Shown one piece after another: positions 23,974-35,610 of a stretch of DNA of 64,000 nt. A program made the position numbers and the translations under genes. Within the stretch, counting starts at the first letter, position 1. Each line of letters starts with the position of its first letter. The DNA is from Xenopus tropicalis (lineage: Eukaryota; Chordata; Amphibia; Anura; Pipidae), in the NCBI RefSeq assembly GCF_000004195.4, contig NC_030683.2, forward strand, positions 45,397,358 to 45,461,357, given 5' to 3'. The notes under the pieces were generated by a model that was not told the origin of the DNA, did not search any database, and saw only the letters and a list, made by a program, of their open reading frames with translations.

Positions 23974-24015
23974 GCCTATGATTAAGTGCCCAGAATGGCA
24001 CGAAATGCGTAAGGC
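23974..24015 (+). ncRNA. Hammerhead-ribozyme-like fold in Penelope 3' region
   Basis: GCCT (23974-23977) pairs with AGGC (24012-24015); GTGCC (23986-23990) pairs with GGCAC (23997-24001) around a six-base loop; GAAA follows the second stem. Layout matches a hammerhead: outer stem, TGAT-containing core, stem II, GAAA, outer stem. The core reads TGATTA where an active hammerhead has CUGANGA, so it may be degenerate. Penelope-like elements are known to carry hammerhead motifs. Second copy at 58134-58173. Confidence 0.4.
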
Positions 24016-24130
24016 TTAGCATTTATGTGTATTATTAAATAAAAATACTTTTGATATTACCCTAATATTTGAGCTTCAATTCTACATTAATGGATTTCCG
24101 GAGTGCCTGCCTATCTCATCTATATGTTTC

Positions 24131-24818
24131 CTTTTAAAAAAGAAGCCATCATTAAATAGTTCCTCATAAGTGTTAAGAAAAGAGAACAGAGTACTCACTG
24201 GTTCCATCAACCAATTTAACTGACTCTTTGACCAAGGGACCCATGCCCTTCTGCTTTATTTTTTTTACTTTTCTTTATTCTTCTCAACAACACCAGTTTT
24301 ATTTCTTATTTTTTTCATGCATGATTGGTTATCTTGTATCATAAAAGCTTTAGCTGCCCCAGCAAACCTGAAAGTCTTAAAGCCACGTTTTATTTCTACC
24401 TTTCTATTAGTCCACAGTGGTTTTTCTTTGCTTCTGTGGGAAATAAAAAGAGGCCTATATATGGTTAGTAGCATGTTTCAGAAATTCCATTTACCTTGTG
24501 AGTCTTCCCAGTTAATATGCTGCATAGATGCCCTGCCCTTCTTAAGTTTCCATGTCTACATTAAAGGGCCCTTGTTATTCCTTTATCTGACTGTCCCTAT
24601 CACATAATCCCAGGAGATCATGATTAAATTCCTATTCCTCAAATGCTCATCCATACAAAACAACATTATTAGTGAATTTGAAATCCTAAAGAACATCTTA
24701 CTAAATTGGTTCTTGAATAGTAACAACCTGACCATAGTTATGTCTGTCCAAAGTGTAACATATGGTTCTACATAACAATAAATGACTTCATCTTTTTTAT
24801 TCTTTCTGTCCCTCATAG
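24131..24818. other. No recognisable gene
   Basis: Short ORFs on both strands at 24265-24607 without recognised motifs. Nothing else supported. Confidence 0.45.
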
Positions 24819-25023
24819 AAAAATGTTACATCCGCCTAAACTCACATCCCTGTCATATTTCATTCCATCTGTTCCTACATCACATCACAATTCTCTCTGT
24901 AGCTCTCCCATTTTACCTGAAAAACTCCATGCATTTATAAGCAGACAGTATGAGCCCTTTATCCCCACAAAGCCCCGCTATATTCCACTTATTAAAGATC
25001 CCCTAATGGAAAATGCTGTACAA
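24819..25023 (+). CDS. Candidate isolated coding exon (weak)
   Basis: A pyrimidine-rich stretch ending TCTGTCCCTCATAG (AG at 24817-24818) precedes a 205-base segment open in one frame, reading for example MLHPPKLTSLSYFIPSV and PTKPRYIPLIKDPLMENAVQ, followed by GTATAA as a possible donor at 25024. The sequence belongs to no repeat family I recognise in this window. Against it: 67 open codons are not rare in 64 kb, the donor is weak and no partner exon is proven. I do not recognise the protein. Confidence 0.25.
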
Positions 25024-25300
25024 GTATAACAACTTTTGCAACAGTCACACAAAATAAAATACCTACTGTTTTTTATAATACCAGTTAGCGAGTGGTATTA
25101 TAAAGTGGTTGTTCTTGCCATACTATTATATACCCATATGCAATATGTTAGTTTTACAGTATAGAATGAATAGAACCTTACAATATCACTGTGTATAATA
25201 GTTTATACATATGCAAAGGTATATACTTATAATTGCTCTACAAATGCAGATGACATGCTCTGGTGTGGATTTGTAAGTCTCTAACTTATTTCTAGCTTAC

Positions 25301-25655
25301 TTAAAGTGATATTGGCACGAAAAACTACATTTCAATATATTAATGTACATAAAAAGCTACTTATAGGTTTTTCACTGAGGGGTTTGCTTTTGTAAGTAAT
25401 TGTTACCTGATGTTCCTAGACTATTTTGCTAGCCTGACTGTCCCTTCTCTGTCAGACTGTCAGTTATAGCTCGTAATGTTAACGGACTACTGTCATACAA
25501 ATATGGCAGCCCCCTTATAGAGGAACATGGGGGAATCAGATAGGTAATGTAAAAGCATTGGGAAAATATTTTTTAGGAAAATTCATAAATAGCATGCAAA
25601 GACAATGTAATGATATGTTTTAATACAGTTTAATCAGGTGTCAGTATCTCTTTAA
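25301..25655. mobile_element. T2-like MITE with TTAA at both ends
   Basis: Left end TTAAAGTGATATTGGCAC, right end GTGTCAGTATCTCTTTAA: inverted repeats with a few mismatches, both ends on TTAA. 355 bp, no coding capacity. Confidence 0.75.
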
Positions 25656-27065
25656 CATCACATAATAAGTATGCAATGCTACTATAAAGAAGGTTCTCTG
25701 TACCATCGTGCCATCATACAGAGTCAGACTTAAAAAATGAGCCAAAAAATTTGACATGAATGCATCTATGACTGGTGAAAACATTGGCTCATCGCTAGTG
25801 ATTGGTAGATGTGCAGTTTGGAGAAAGAGATTATTATTCAGGGGTTATGTAATAAAAGGCACTAAGTTTGCTCAGGAACAATAACCCATAGCAACCAATC
25901 AGCAAATAGAATTTACTGGTCATGTGTGTAAAAGCAAACATTTTAATGAATGCTGTAGGGAAACTGCTATTAGGCAAATTTAGTCCCTTTTATTACAGAT
26001 TAGAGATATTCCTTTACATCTTCAGTTGTAACGGCTCTATCCATTATGTTCCAAACCACAATATTAAACTTTAACAGTACACACAATTGTATCAAATCTA
26101 CACTTGTTTACTTTTTAAACCTTCACCCAGAGTTTATGTTGTAGAATCAGGGTTTAATATAAGAAGGCAATACATCCAGAAATGTCAGTAAGGCCATTTC
26201 TTTACTATAAAGATCAAAAAGGTATTACAGTACAGTCACTTTGCGTTTACCCATTGGTGCCTTTATTTCCTTCCACAACAGTGGGCTCGGTGTCCACTCT
26301 TGCCTATTTTGGCCTAAATGTGGTATGTATGATTAGCATTTTGGTAACTAGATGGCATGTTTAGAGGTGCAAGTACCTTTGTCAAATATGTTTAAGTGTT
26401 CACAATTTAGCAATTTTCACTCGTAATGGTGTTTATACTGGATTACTGGTTATACGGGAAGCCCTGTAAGTCCTGTAATAACTGTAAGCATTTTTATGTG
26501 TGTATTTATATTGATAAAAGGTGACAAATGTATCTCAGGTCATTAAGATTTTATAAGGTGAAAGTTTCCCCACTGGTTTTAAGAAAATGTCACCACATTG
26601 TCAATCCATCACGGACAGTTTGTAGCTGATCCCTATACCACTAATGATTGAAAATAAAATCACTATTTATTGGCCAGTTTAAAATACAGTTTTTATAGCC
26701 CAGACAATATAACCATGTATGTTGTTTCTATAGGAACCTTAGTTGAAAGCATGTACAATATCTGCCAACACATTATCCCTATACAACAAATTCCATACAA
26801 TTATTACTTTCTTAGTTTTAACAACCTTTCTCTCTGTATTATATGGAATGCCTTAAAGCCTGTGGTGCAGTTGTGTATTTCCATCATTTTTGAATAAAAG
26901 GTTATTTGAAAACCTTGTGTTTATCCCTAAATTAACTTTCCAATGCATAAATCACAAACAGAGTTTACTGTTTCTTTTTATATATTTGTGCCACCATTGT
27001 TTCTCTTGTTTATGTAAAGCTCTTTTTTCTTGTGCCTTATCTTATTGATCTTCTTATTTGCATTA
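25656..27065. other. No recognisable gene
   Basis: AT-rich, only short motif-free ORFs. A CCCATAGCAACCAATCAGC motif, common in old vertebrate repeats, lies near 25887-25905. Confidence 0.45.
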
Positions 27066-27140
27066 TATACAGCTATGGAATCTCTGATCTGGAATGCTTG
27101 GGACCTGGGTTTTCCAGATAACAACTCTTTTTATAATGTA
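27066..27140. mobile_element. MITE family A, end fragment
   Basis: TACAGCTATGGAATCTCTGA and GAATGCTTGGGACCTGGGTT with TTTTCCAGATAA match the end of family A seen at 62452-62530. Confidence 0.6.
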
Positions 27141-27461
27141 AAGCACAGTTCATCCTAAAAATGATATTTAGTATGCTGCAGACAATGGTGTCCTCAGCCT
27201 TAAACCTCCTGTTCTTATGTTTTCTGATTTGAAGTCAATGACCCTAGCAATCAAACAGGGCTTTAGAAGTCCAAATGTTCAATGAAAAGCAGGTTTATCT
27301 AAGATGCCAAAAGTTAATTCCAAGATGACATTTTTTGCTGCAACAGTGGATTTATGCCAGCTTAGTTAACTTTAAGTTCAAGTGCCTTATTATTAGAGAG
27401 AAAAATGTAAGAAATAGAATTTCTGTATCACATAGCTTACTGTATGATGGGTTTCCAAATA

Positions 27462-27545
27462 CAGGTGTGGTATCCCTTATCTGGAAACCCATCATCCAGA
27501 AAGTTTGGTAATACAGAAAGATTGATAAAAATTTAAAAAATGTTA
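27462..27545. mobile_element. MITE family A, end fragment
   Basis: ATACAGGTGTGGTATCCCTT, then ATCTGGAAACCCATCATCCA, matches the left end of family A. The rest is missing. Confidence 0.65.
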
Positions 27546-27689
27546 ACTCCCGAAAATTCCTCATGGATGTACCGCAGTAGGAGAGCTTCTGCTGCTTAAA
27601 GATATACTTGTTCTGATCCTATAGTAATCTGGCACTTCATCATGCCTTTTTTTTTGCAGTGGCCCTGCATAAGTTTTGTGTAGGTGTCT

Positions 27690-28520
27690 GCTCCATATGC
27701 ACAGGAATCAACAAATATAAACTGAATATACCAGAATCTATAATAACTGTAGATTTTAGTTTTACAATAGCTTTTGGTATTATGCCTGTTCAAGAAATTA
27801 TCCAAACTGCCCTTAAATGCAGTGATACCCAACCAGTGGCTCATGAGCAACATGTTTCTCCCCAACCCCTTGGATGTTGCTCCCAGTGGCCTCAAAGCAG
27901 GTGTTCTTTTTTGAATTCCTGGCTCGGAGGCAAATTTTGGTTGCATAAAACCCCAGTATAATGCCAAAGACAGCCTTCTGTTGGCTGCCAGTTCACATAG
28001 GGGATATAAAATAAGCAATTATTGCTCTTATTAGCACCATCAGGAAACATTTTCATGCTTATGTTGCTCCCCAACACTCTCCACAACACTGAAGGTGGCT
28101 CACGGGTATAAAAGGTTGGGAATCCCTGCCTTAAAGGCATTAATAGAATTTGCCATTACAACATCACCCAGCAGAGCATTCTACAAAACCACTGCCCTCA
28201 CCATGAAGAACCACCTTCACTATTTCAAATGCAAGTTCTGTACCTGTAATTTAAAGGGGTGGTCTTTGCTGTGTTTTCATCCCCTGAGTCAATCCCTTTT
28301 TTATACAAGACAGCACTTTATTTGCTTTAGTAGCCACAGAATGGCATTGCCTGGAATTAGACAATTTGTTATCTACAAAGATCCTCCTCCATTATACCCT
28401 ATCCTTGGGGATACCCTCAACACACTACCATTTATTGAGTAACTCACATTTATATTATTTCTTCCAAAGTGCACATTATCAACATTTAACCAATTTTGTC
28501 AAATTGCTCTGTAAAGTTAT
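27690..28520 (-). mobile_element. CR1-like LINE, 3' part, interrupted
   Basis: Read on the minus strand it matches the LINE at 32475-33345: both carry TTTATTTGCTTTAGTAGCCA and TGCCTGGAATTA as seen on the plus strand, and CCTTAAAGGCATTAA. It is interrupted at 27820-28128 by a hAT-like MITE. No usable ORF remains. Confidence 0.7.
27820..28128. mobile_element. hAT-like MITE family B
   Basis: Starts CAGTGATACCCAACCAGTGG and ends AAAGGTTGGGAATCCCTG. Flanks CCTTAAATG on the left and CCTTAAAGG on the right are the expected near-duplicated target (8 bp in hAT). It splits a CR1-like LINE. 309 bp, close to the 308 bp of the complete copy at 56108. Confidence 0.85.
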
Positions 28521-30227
28521 TTGTATGCTGAATGGTTTTTAAAAGAAAAAAATAGCATTTTTGGCCCTAAATACAGCCAAGATTATAATTGAAAAAAACA
28601 AAACAAAACTGATTTCTTTTAAAATGCATTTGGCAGTAAGCTAAAGTAAATGATTATAGAAAATTCAAGAAAGTTTAGGCAATAGTGCATTCAATAACCA
28701 ATTACTCAAGCCAGGATGCTCAAGCAATGCTAAATAAGCCACCCCCCCATTATTAATGCCCTCATAGAAGTAAAGGTAAATACTACATTTTTTTAATAAG
28801 CATAATTGTTACATCACAATTTAAACTGAAAGACAACATAAACATTTAGTCTGCACTTTGAACTAGATGTCTTAATACAGTTTTTAAAAATAACCAAGAG
28901 ACAGCCATGCATGGCTCACATTGCATAGTAGATAAAAGAAGCATCAAATAACATTTCAATGCCGGGTGCTTCTTCAAAGGGACTCATATAACCATAATGA
29001 AATTGTAGTGCACTCCTTGGCCTTTAAAATTCTAAATATTTTATTGTAACATCCCAATGTAGACATGTTGGCACCTGTCTAAAGCCTTTCATACATGCAT
29101 TTTATTTGGTGCAGAAAAACATAATTGGGTCAAGTTCACAGAGAAACCTTGTATCTTAAGGCTGCTCAGTGGGTTCTCTTGCGGCTGCAATGCAGTGCAG
29201 TGCATCTTGGAACTCATTTACTTTTGTTAGCGATAAAGGCAAGCATGCACTAGGAGTAGCACCACTACCGCTGGAGTTAACAGTGACAAGGTGCATGTGC
29301 TTAGTGTTTTGTATTCTTAAGGATGAAAATAAGTACCATTCTATATAGAGTACTTTGTATATTTTTTGTTAATGTTTAAATGTTTGTAAATGTTTAAAAT
29401 AAAAATGTCTTCCAAAATTTAGAGTTTTTCTTCAACATTAGCAGTAGTCACAGAGGAAGGGAAAATACCAAATTCATTTTACACCCTTTTCCTTAGGGAG
29501 AGAAAAATAGGAAGACAAATATCCATATGGAAATGCCTTTTGGTGGAAAATTCCCATATATTTTCCATTGTCCCCCTAGCAGATGCTTTTCTAGATATAC
29601 ACAATTAAAAACTAGTCCTTTTCAGCTTCTGTGACACTGTGGGACGGAGGTCTCCCATATTACACAACATGTGTTATAGAAATATACTGATGGGCTGTAA
29701 CAGCTGTGAAAATCATCCAAATCCCCATATAAAAAGGTGCTTTCTTTTAAGGCTAGTATCCTTTGATGGAAAGGTCAAAATACATCTAATGAGAGGATTA
29801 AGTCCAGTAGCTACTGGTCTCTGTCTAATAGTGGTATACATTGGAGGTCAAGTAGTAAATGTCCTTGGATTTTCTGAACTGTCTGTCTCAAATAGAGAAT
29901 GTACATAACAGGTGGCATTTACTTCAACTGCTGTGTAGAAGAGGAAGGTGTTTTACTTAGGGTAAGAAAATTGCATTTTCAGATACAACAGATTTCTGGC
30001 ATTTTCCCTGGGAAACAAACCAACAGAACAGACATCCATTCAGACAAACCTTAAGTGAGTAATTGAGGGGAAAAGAATTGCTTGATATTTGTTAGCTGAT
30101 AACGCTTCATTAATTTAGTGGAATAGTACCCGGAACCATACAGGAATGTTTCTTTTCATTTTTCTGCAAATCACCTGTATTCTTCAAAATTTTTATTATG
30201 GGTTATGGAGTGGACTTTATTCCTAAT
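28521..30227. other. No recognisable gene
   Basis: Includes an 89-codon ORF (29639-29908, plus strand) with no recognised motif. No repeat family supported. Confidence 0.45.
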
Positions 30228-30759
30228 AAGTGATGAGCAAATTATTTTGTGAGACATGGATTCACTGCAAAATTCCACATTTCACCAAGTGAGAAAAAGG
30301 CATTAAAAAGGTTGCGGTCATGTCAAATAAGTTGTGGTTAAGTCAAAAAAGTTGTGTGGTAGCCGCATTTCTTGAATGTTTCGCTGTTTTGTGAATTATT
30401 TTGCAGTTTTGTGAATTTTTCAGTGAACCAAATCGGGACACATTCTCTCGTTGCTATTGCTAATGATAAAACTAACATTAATCCTTTTTCACCACATTTT
30501 GCAGATGAATAGGCAATATATGGCGATTTCTACTAAATGATGTAAATATCTATAGTACCATATAAGCAGTGATATAAAAGCTGTGCCTGTACTACTACCC
30601 TTCCGGTAGCGCGGCCGTGTCAAAAAGCGCAGGCAACAAAAAAATAGACGCGAGCAACAAAAAAAGTGCGTTCCGCATATTTTTCGCCGTTTTGCAAATT
30701 TTCTTGCTGTTTCGCAAATTTTATGGCATAGCGAAACAGGACAGATTCGCTCATCACTA
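30228..30759. mobile_element. hAT-like MITE family C, composite or long form
   Basis: Begins AAGTGATGAGCAAATT and ends GATTCGCTCATCACTA, the inverted ends of family C. Interior has repeated GTGAATTTTTC and TTTTTCGCCGTTTTGC blocks. 532 bp, longer than copies at 36315 and 50863. The 8 bases outside each end do not match, so ends may come from two insertions. Confidence 0.6.
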
Positions 30760-30959
30760 GAACTGATAACTGAAAAATTGGGATATATATATACAGTATC
30801 TAAACAGCATAGGAAGCCAGCACTCATGTAAACTCGGTATAATTTGCCTGGGTGCAGTTCCCGAAGATATGAAGTAGACACTATTGTGGTTTGTTCACAT
30901 AAATAAAAATATTAAAACAATCCTTAAGTCCTGTGTGAGTGGTACCTAATCCTTGGAAA

Positions 30960-30960
<1 letters not shown>

Positions 30961-30994
<34 letters not shown>
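30961..30994. repeat. (TA)n microsatellite
   Basis: Seventeen uninterrupted TA dinucleotides. Confidence 0.95.
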
Positions 30995-30997
<3 letters not shown>

Positions 30998-30999
30998 CA

Positions 31000-31170
31000 G
31001 ATGATTGGGACCTGGGGATTTCCAGGTAAGAAATCTTATCTTACCCTAAGTACTTTTTTATTATTACAAAGAAATCATTTAAAAAAAAATTAGAATTACA
31101 TGCTTAAAATGGACTCCATTGGATATGGCCTTCCCAGAATTCAGAGCTTTCCAGATGGGACCAAAATGTT
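31000..31170. mobile_element. MITE family A, internally deleted
   Basis: GATTGGGACCTGGGGATTTC at the left and AATGGACTCCATTGGATATG, then TTCAGAGCTTTCCAGATGGG at the right match both arms of family A, with most of the middle missing. Confidence 0.6.
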
Positions 31171-32474
31171 GGAATCACAGCACAATAGTGAAATAAAAGG
31201 ACTTGATTGTTCACAGATTTTGGAGTGCTGGGCCCCTATTTCAGTATACTTATTGACTGAGCACCCAGATATTTTATATTGGTCTGATTGTGAACTTCAC
31301 ACTGACTATATATATATAACGGACACCTGGCTAACATTTCCTGTAGTTTTGTAGTGCAAAGCAGACAAAGTAACTCTTCCAACATTTCCTCCTTGTCTCT
31401 TTCCCATGCTCAGCCCATGTCTGTGTTTCACATTATCCCTATAAACCATTTTGATGCAGACAGCACCTTCTACTGTCACAAACTAATATATATATAAGAA
31501 TATTAAAATTATGACATAAGGTGACAAATCCAAGGATTTTGAGTATTTTGGGTATTTTATATTTCAATATGTCATAGAAAGATTTTGAAAAATATCAACA
31601 AAATATTTTTAAAACCAGGTGTTTATAATGTATACTATAAATGTATAATTTCATTCATCCATGCCGTGGTAGATGGTAGATGACCAGCACTACACAGTGA
31701 CATCTGAATCAATTTGTTTCATATAATATTGTTCTCAAGACAGTGGGTACAAATTTATCAAAGGTTGGGATTTATTTTAAAATTGTTCTCTCTCTCTATT
31801 AAAAACCAATAGTCACTGCAAAATATTCCCAATATTCCCACATTTATCATTTTATAGTATTGAAAAGAATTGAAATTGTGAAAAAAGTGAAAGTGAAAAA
31901 AGTTGTGATAGCTTCCCATAGACATAGACAGCTCTTTTTCTTGCAGCTGAAAAAACTTTCCCTCTCTTTCATCTATAGAATAAAGACTTGCATGTTTTGG
32001 TCCATTGGATGGAATGGCTTGCCTGTAGGTGGAAAACAATATTTGGTAAAAGTGCTTTGACAATTGCCAGACCATAAGAATAAAATCATAAAATAGGCAT
32101 CAGTATTTCAGACCACCTAAAAATGAAAGATCTGAGCAATCAAATCAGACATCATAGTTGTTTTCATCATTTTTTTTAATTGATCTATTTTGATACTGAA
32201 CTGCAAATTTACTTAGTTCTGCATCTAATCCAGTCAGTTAATACAGTATATGTAGCCAGGTGCAAATCAAGTAGACACCTTGATAATCTAGGTTTATAGG
32301 ACAGGACAAACAATATAATTTTTTATACAATAAAAGTAACTACACATTTTAACAAATATATTAAATATATTGTATAAATATATAAATACATATGTCCATG
32401 TTTTAAATAAAGGGTGGGTGTGTCCTAACAGTCCCTGCTATAAGCACAGTAGATGGGCCAATCACAGCCCTGCA
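31171..32474. other. No recognisable gene
   Basis: Short motif-free ORFs only. Confidence 0.45.
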
Positions 32475-33345
32475 GTCACACATAGTTACATAGTCACATT
32501 GGGTTGAAAAAAGACCCATCAAGTTCAACCCTTCCAAGTAAACCCAGCACACATAAACCCATACTGACCTACTGTATTTTTACACTCATATACATAAACC
32601 ATATATACAAACATTAATACTAACTGCAGATATTAGAATCACAATAGCCTTGGATACTATGCTTGTTCAAGAACTCATCCAGGCCCCCCTTAAAGGCATT
32701 AACAGAATCTACCAATCATGTCCCCTCACAAGCGCCTTTTTTCCAGAGAAAACAACCCCAACCTCGACAGTCTAACCTCACAGTTTAAATCTTCCATCCC
32801 CTTTACCAGTATAGTTGCACTTCTCTGCACTCTCTCCAGCTTATTAATATCCTTCTTAAAGGAGAACTATACCCACGGGCGATAGAAGCGTCTTTAGTTG
32901 GTAAGAAGATGTCGGGCAGGTACGCTGCTGCGCTGCTCTGCATTTTTAGCTAGGGGTTAGCGATAGGGACAGCATTTAAACTTAGGAACTATGCGATAAG
33001 GGAGAGGTGAGGGGGGGGGTCAAGGCAGAGATAGTTAAGGGGGTTTTTAGCGCCCGGGGGTATAGTTCTCCTTTAAGGACTGAAGCCCAAAACTGCACTG
33101 CATACTCAAGGTGAGGCCTTACCAGAGAGCTATAAAGAGGCAAAATTATGTTCTCATCCCTTGAGTCAATGCCCTTTTTTTTATTCAAGATAGTACTTTA
33201 TTTGCTTTAGTAGCCACCGAATAACACTGCCTGGAATTAAATAACTTTAACCCAAGCATAACTTTGCACTTGTCCATATTGAACTTCATTTTCCATTTTG
33301 CTGCCCAGTTTTTTCAATTTTATCAAATCGCTGTGTAAAGTGCAA
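32475..33345 (-). mobile_element. CR1-like LINE, 3' part, interrupted
   Basis: Minus strand reads KKGIDSRDENIILPLYSSLV and RPHLEYAVQFWASVLKGE, the same C-terminal reverse transcriptase block as at 9141-9395, followed by a 3' tail ending near CATAGTTACATAG. It is split at 32856-33076 by a T2-like MITE. The apparent 68-codon ORF ends inside the MITE and is not a real protein end. Confidence 0.8.
32856..33076. mobile_element. T2-type MITE inserted in a LINE
   Basis: TTAAAGGAGAACTATACCC at the left, GGGTATAGTTCTCCTTTAA at the right: a perfect 19-base inverted repeat including TTAA on both sides. 221 bp with a GC-rich centre and a G-run. Confidence 0.92.
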
Positions 33346-34684
33346 AGTACCAACAACTAACAACAGTGGGCCAGTTAGAAAAAGCACACAAGCAAATACA
33401 AGCCTCAGTTCCCTATCAGGTCAGCCTAACTGCTGATTGGTTCCTATCCTACAGTGCAGTGTGCTGAGTGCTGCCAGCCCCCCTGCACAGCTTGCGAAAG
33501 GAGGCAGCAGAAAGTGGAAAAGATGGGATGTGCAAGAAGGGTTTTGGGGGGAAATTTCAATAAATCAACCCAAAACACTACTTTTCTCAGCACATTCCTT
33601 CTATATTTAGAGGAGTATAATGCACTGGCACATTCTTAATTTTCACACAATATGTCTCCTTTAAGAGCTTAACTTCCTTGAGGTTTGGCTCATTTAGATT
33701 CCCAAAATCATGGGTGGCCAGGTTTTGTAAAAAGGTCCTTTTGCCCCTGGCAAGCATTAGTTTAAAAACCGTACTGTGGTGACTACAAGACAGCATATGG
33801 AAAAACGCAAACAATTCGCAAAGTTGTTTTTTGTGCTTCTGGGTTTTCCATTTGATTCAAGCAATAAGCAGCCCTAAGCCTAATGAGGATAGATTTGTTT
33901 TAACAGTGAGTTTAAGTGATTTTAGTTGTGCTATTCGTACAGAGTCAGATATGCTGTTGTCATTAACTACTGTGGAAATAACCCACTTTATGTTCAATGA
34001 TTAATTACAGCCTACACATAAATGAAAAATCCATCTGGGTAGTAATGGGCAGCTTATGAAGATACTTGTTATTACAGCAGGAGACCATGATCAGGGTCAG
34101 CAAGGTTCTTCCTCTTACTGTAGCGAGCAGAGTTCAGTGTTTATTAATGCTAATTTAATGTATGTAAAACGGTTCCAAGTTTAAACACTAAACAAAGAGG
34201 GACATTAAAATATATATTCTGTATTTTTCTTCATTAAAAACAAATCCTTCCTACTGAATTTAATTAATTGTTTATGCAAAAGAAAAAGCCACTGTATGTT
34301 ACCTAGGGAAAGCTACTTTTCTCTTTGCCTCAGGTTCCAAAATAAACAGCAACATATCACAAAGTCTGAATGCACTGTCTATATTTGTAGTGATATGAAG
34401 TTCAACACTGGTGATGTGCCGGGTAATTTAACAGCTAATTTACAAACAAAGTCATAAGAAAAACTCATGCTGGCACCTCCCCAGATACTTATTGAAAAAG
34501 CAGAATTTTGTGTGATCAGATGTAATTTTTAATGATGTGCAATAAAAACAGCTATTCAGCACAATAGGCCAGACAGCAAACGCAAATCCTATAAAAGTTA
34601 AAAGCCATGCTCTCAGACATCAGTCATGTGCGAACCTAATAACACAGCGTTCTTCTGTGAGCAACTGGGCTAATCTAGAGAATC
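33346..34684. other. No gene; possible T2-like end
   Basis: A TATGTCTCCTTTAA at 33650-33663 looks like the right end of a T2-like MITE, but the left end is not found. No coding motif. Confidence 0.4.
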
Positions 34685-34947
34685 TTAAAGCGGAAGGAAA
34701 GATACAAATGTTAGGCACCCCCATTGATTGTAATCACTTAGCTTATAGCTGCGAGAGAGTGATCCTCTTCCTTCTTCTGTGTTGCCGCTTGTGCATGTGC
34801 AGTAGAGTGAAAAGCCAAACTTTAACAAAAAAGTCAGCTTTTTCACTCTACTGCTCATGCACTGGCCCCAGATTCTGAAGATAGATGAGAGAAGGAAGAA
34901 GATTGCTTCTTTGCAGCCCAGTGATTTTACATTTACTTCTCATTTAA
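34685..34947. mobile_element. T2-like MITE
   Basis: TTAAAGCGGAAGGAAAG to TACTTCTCATTTAA with inner palindrome AGAGTGAAAAGCC / CTTTTTCACTCTAC. The inner part matches the MITE at 49565-49969 (both have GTTAGGCACCCCCA and AGAGTGAAAAGCC). Its right TTAA is also the start of the next element. Confidence 0.7.
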
Positions 34948-35610
34948 GGTGGCCATACATGGGAAGATTTGCTTATTTGGTGAAGTCGCCAAACAAGTGA
35001 ATCTTTATTCCTTTATGCCTACCATGGGTGGGAATATCATGCTAATGTGATCATTTGGCCCTAGGGCAAAATTATTGCAGTACAAAGAAGGAAGTACGAA
35101 AAGTTTGGCCCTCAATCCAACTGGAAAATCAAGCCTGCCCAATTGACATTCAGCCAAGTTTTGGCCAGATATCTGCCAGAAGCAAAAAATGAAAAGAACT
35201 CCAAGTGCTCCAGACGAAAAGTTGCACGTGCACACGAATCGAGATAGGCTTTCTGATTTTAAATGGAATAATAAAGACCTGTTTTTAGCAAACCTTTTTG
35301 TCCGGAGCGCTTGGAGTTCTTTTCGTTTTTTGCTTATGATTTCTCCCTGATTATACACCCGAGCCTTAACATTTCACCGGGTATGAGTTATTAATACTGT
35401 TTTACACAGAAGTTATATTGTTATATTTCAACGCTAGTTGTTATATTTATAATTATTATTACATATCTTTTGTAGGACTTTGGATTGTATTATACAGATA
35501 TCTGCCAGAAATGCCTGTAGGAGGGCCCCATACAACGGGCAGATAAGCTGCCTAATTGGTCTGAAAGACCCGAGATGGCAGCTTAAATTTGGCCACATAT
35601 GGCACCTTTA
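34944..35610. mobile_element. MITE family D (TTAAGGTGGCCATACA ends), interrupted
   Basis: Left end TTAAGGTGGCCATACATGG, right end GGCCACATATGGCACCTTTA. Same ends at 48270-48503. It is split at 35182-35494 by an insertion with a 16-bp perfect duplication. Confidence 0.7.
35182..35494. mobile_element. 313-bp insertion with 16-bp target duplication
   Basis: CAGATATCTGCCAGAA is present at 35166-35181 and again, perfectly, at 35495-35510. The insert has a fold-back: AAAAGAACTCCAAGTGCTCC (35196 on) is the imperfect reverse complement of GGAGCGCTTGGAGTTCTTTT (35299-35330). A long duplication plus one inverted end suits a retroelement; a truncated Penelope-like end is possible because the Penelope copies carry CCGGAGTGCCTG at their ends. 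Inference only. Confidence 0.7.

Larger units (their letters stand above)
16297..24130 (+). mobile_element. Penelope-like element, split by a gypsy insertion
   Basis: Reverse transcriptase and the start of a GIY-YIG endonuclease occupy 16297-17725. The rest of the endonuclease and C-terminus resume at 23328 after a 5.6-kb LTR element. The left part stops inside CKKCGIQ and the right part starts with YVGQTSRKHKERIREHI, so the join is exact once the target duplication is counted once. The 3' region runs to about 24130, ending with CCGGAGTGCCTGCCT, which also ends the second copy at 58020. Domain order (RT then GIY-YIG) and the HRCGAKRCITC block are hallmarks of Penelope-like elements; a Neptune-type assignment is inference. 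The 5' end looks truncated. Confidence 0.85.
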
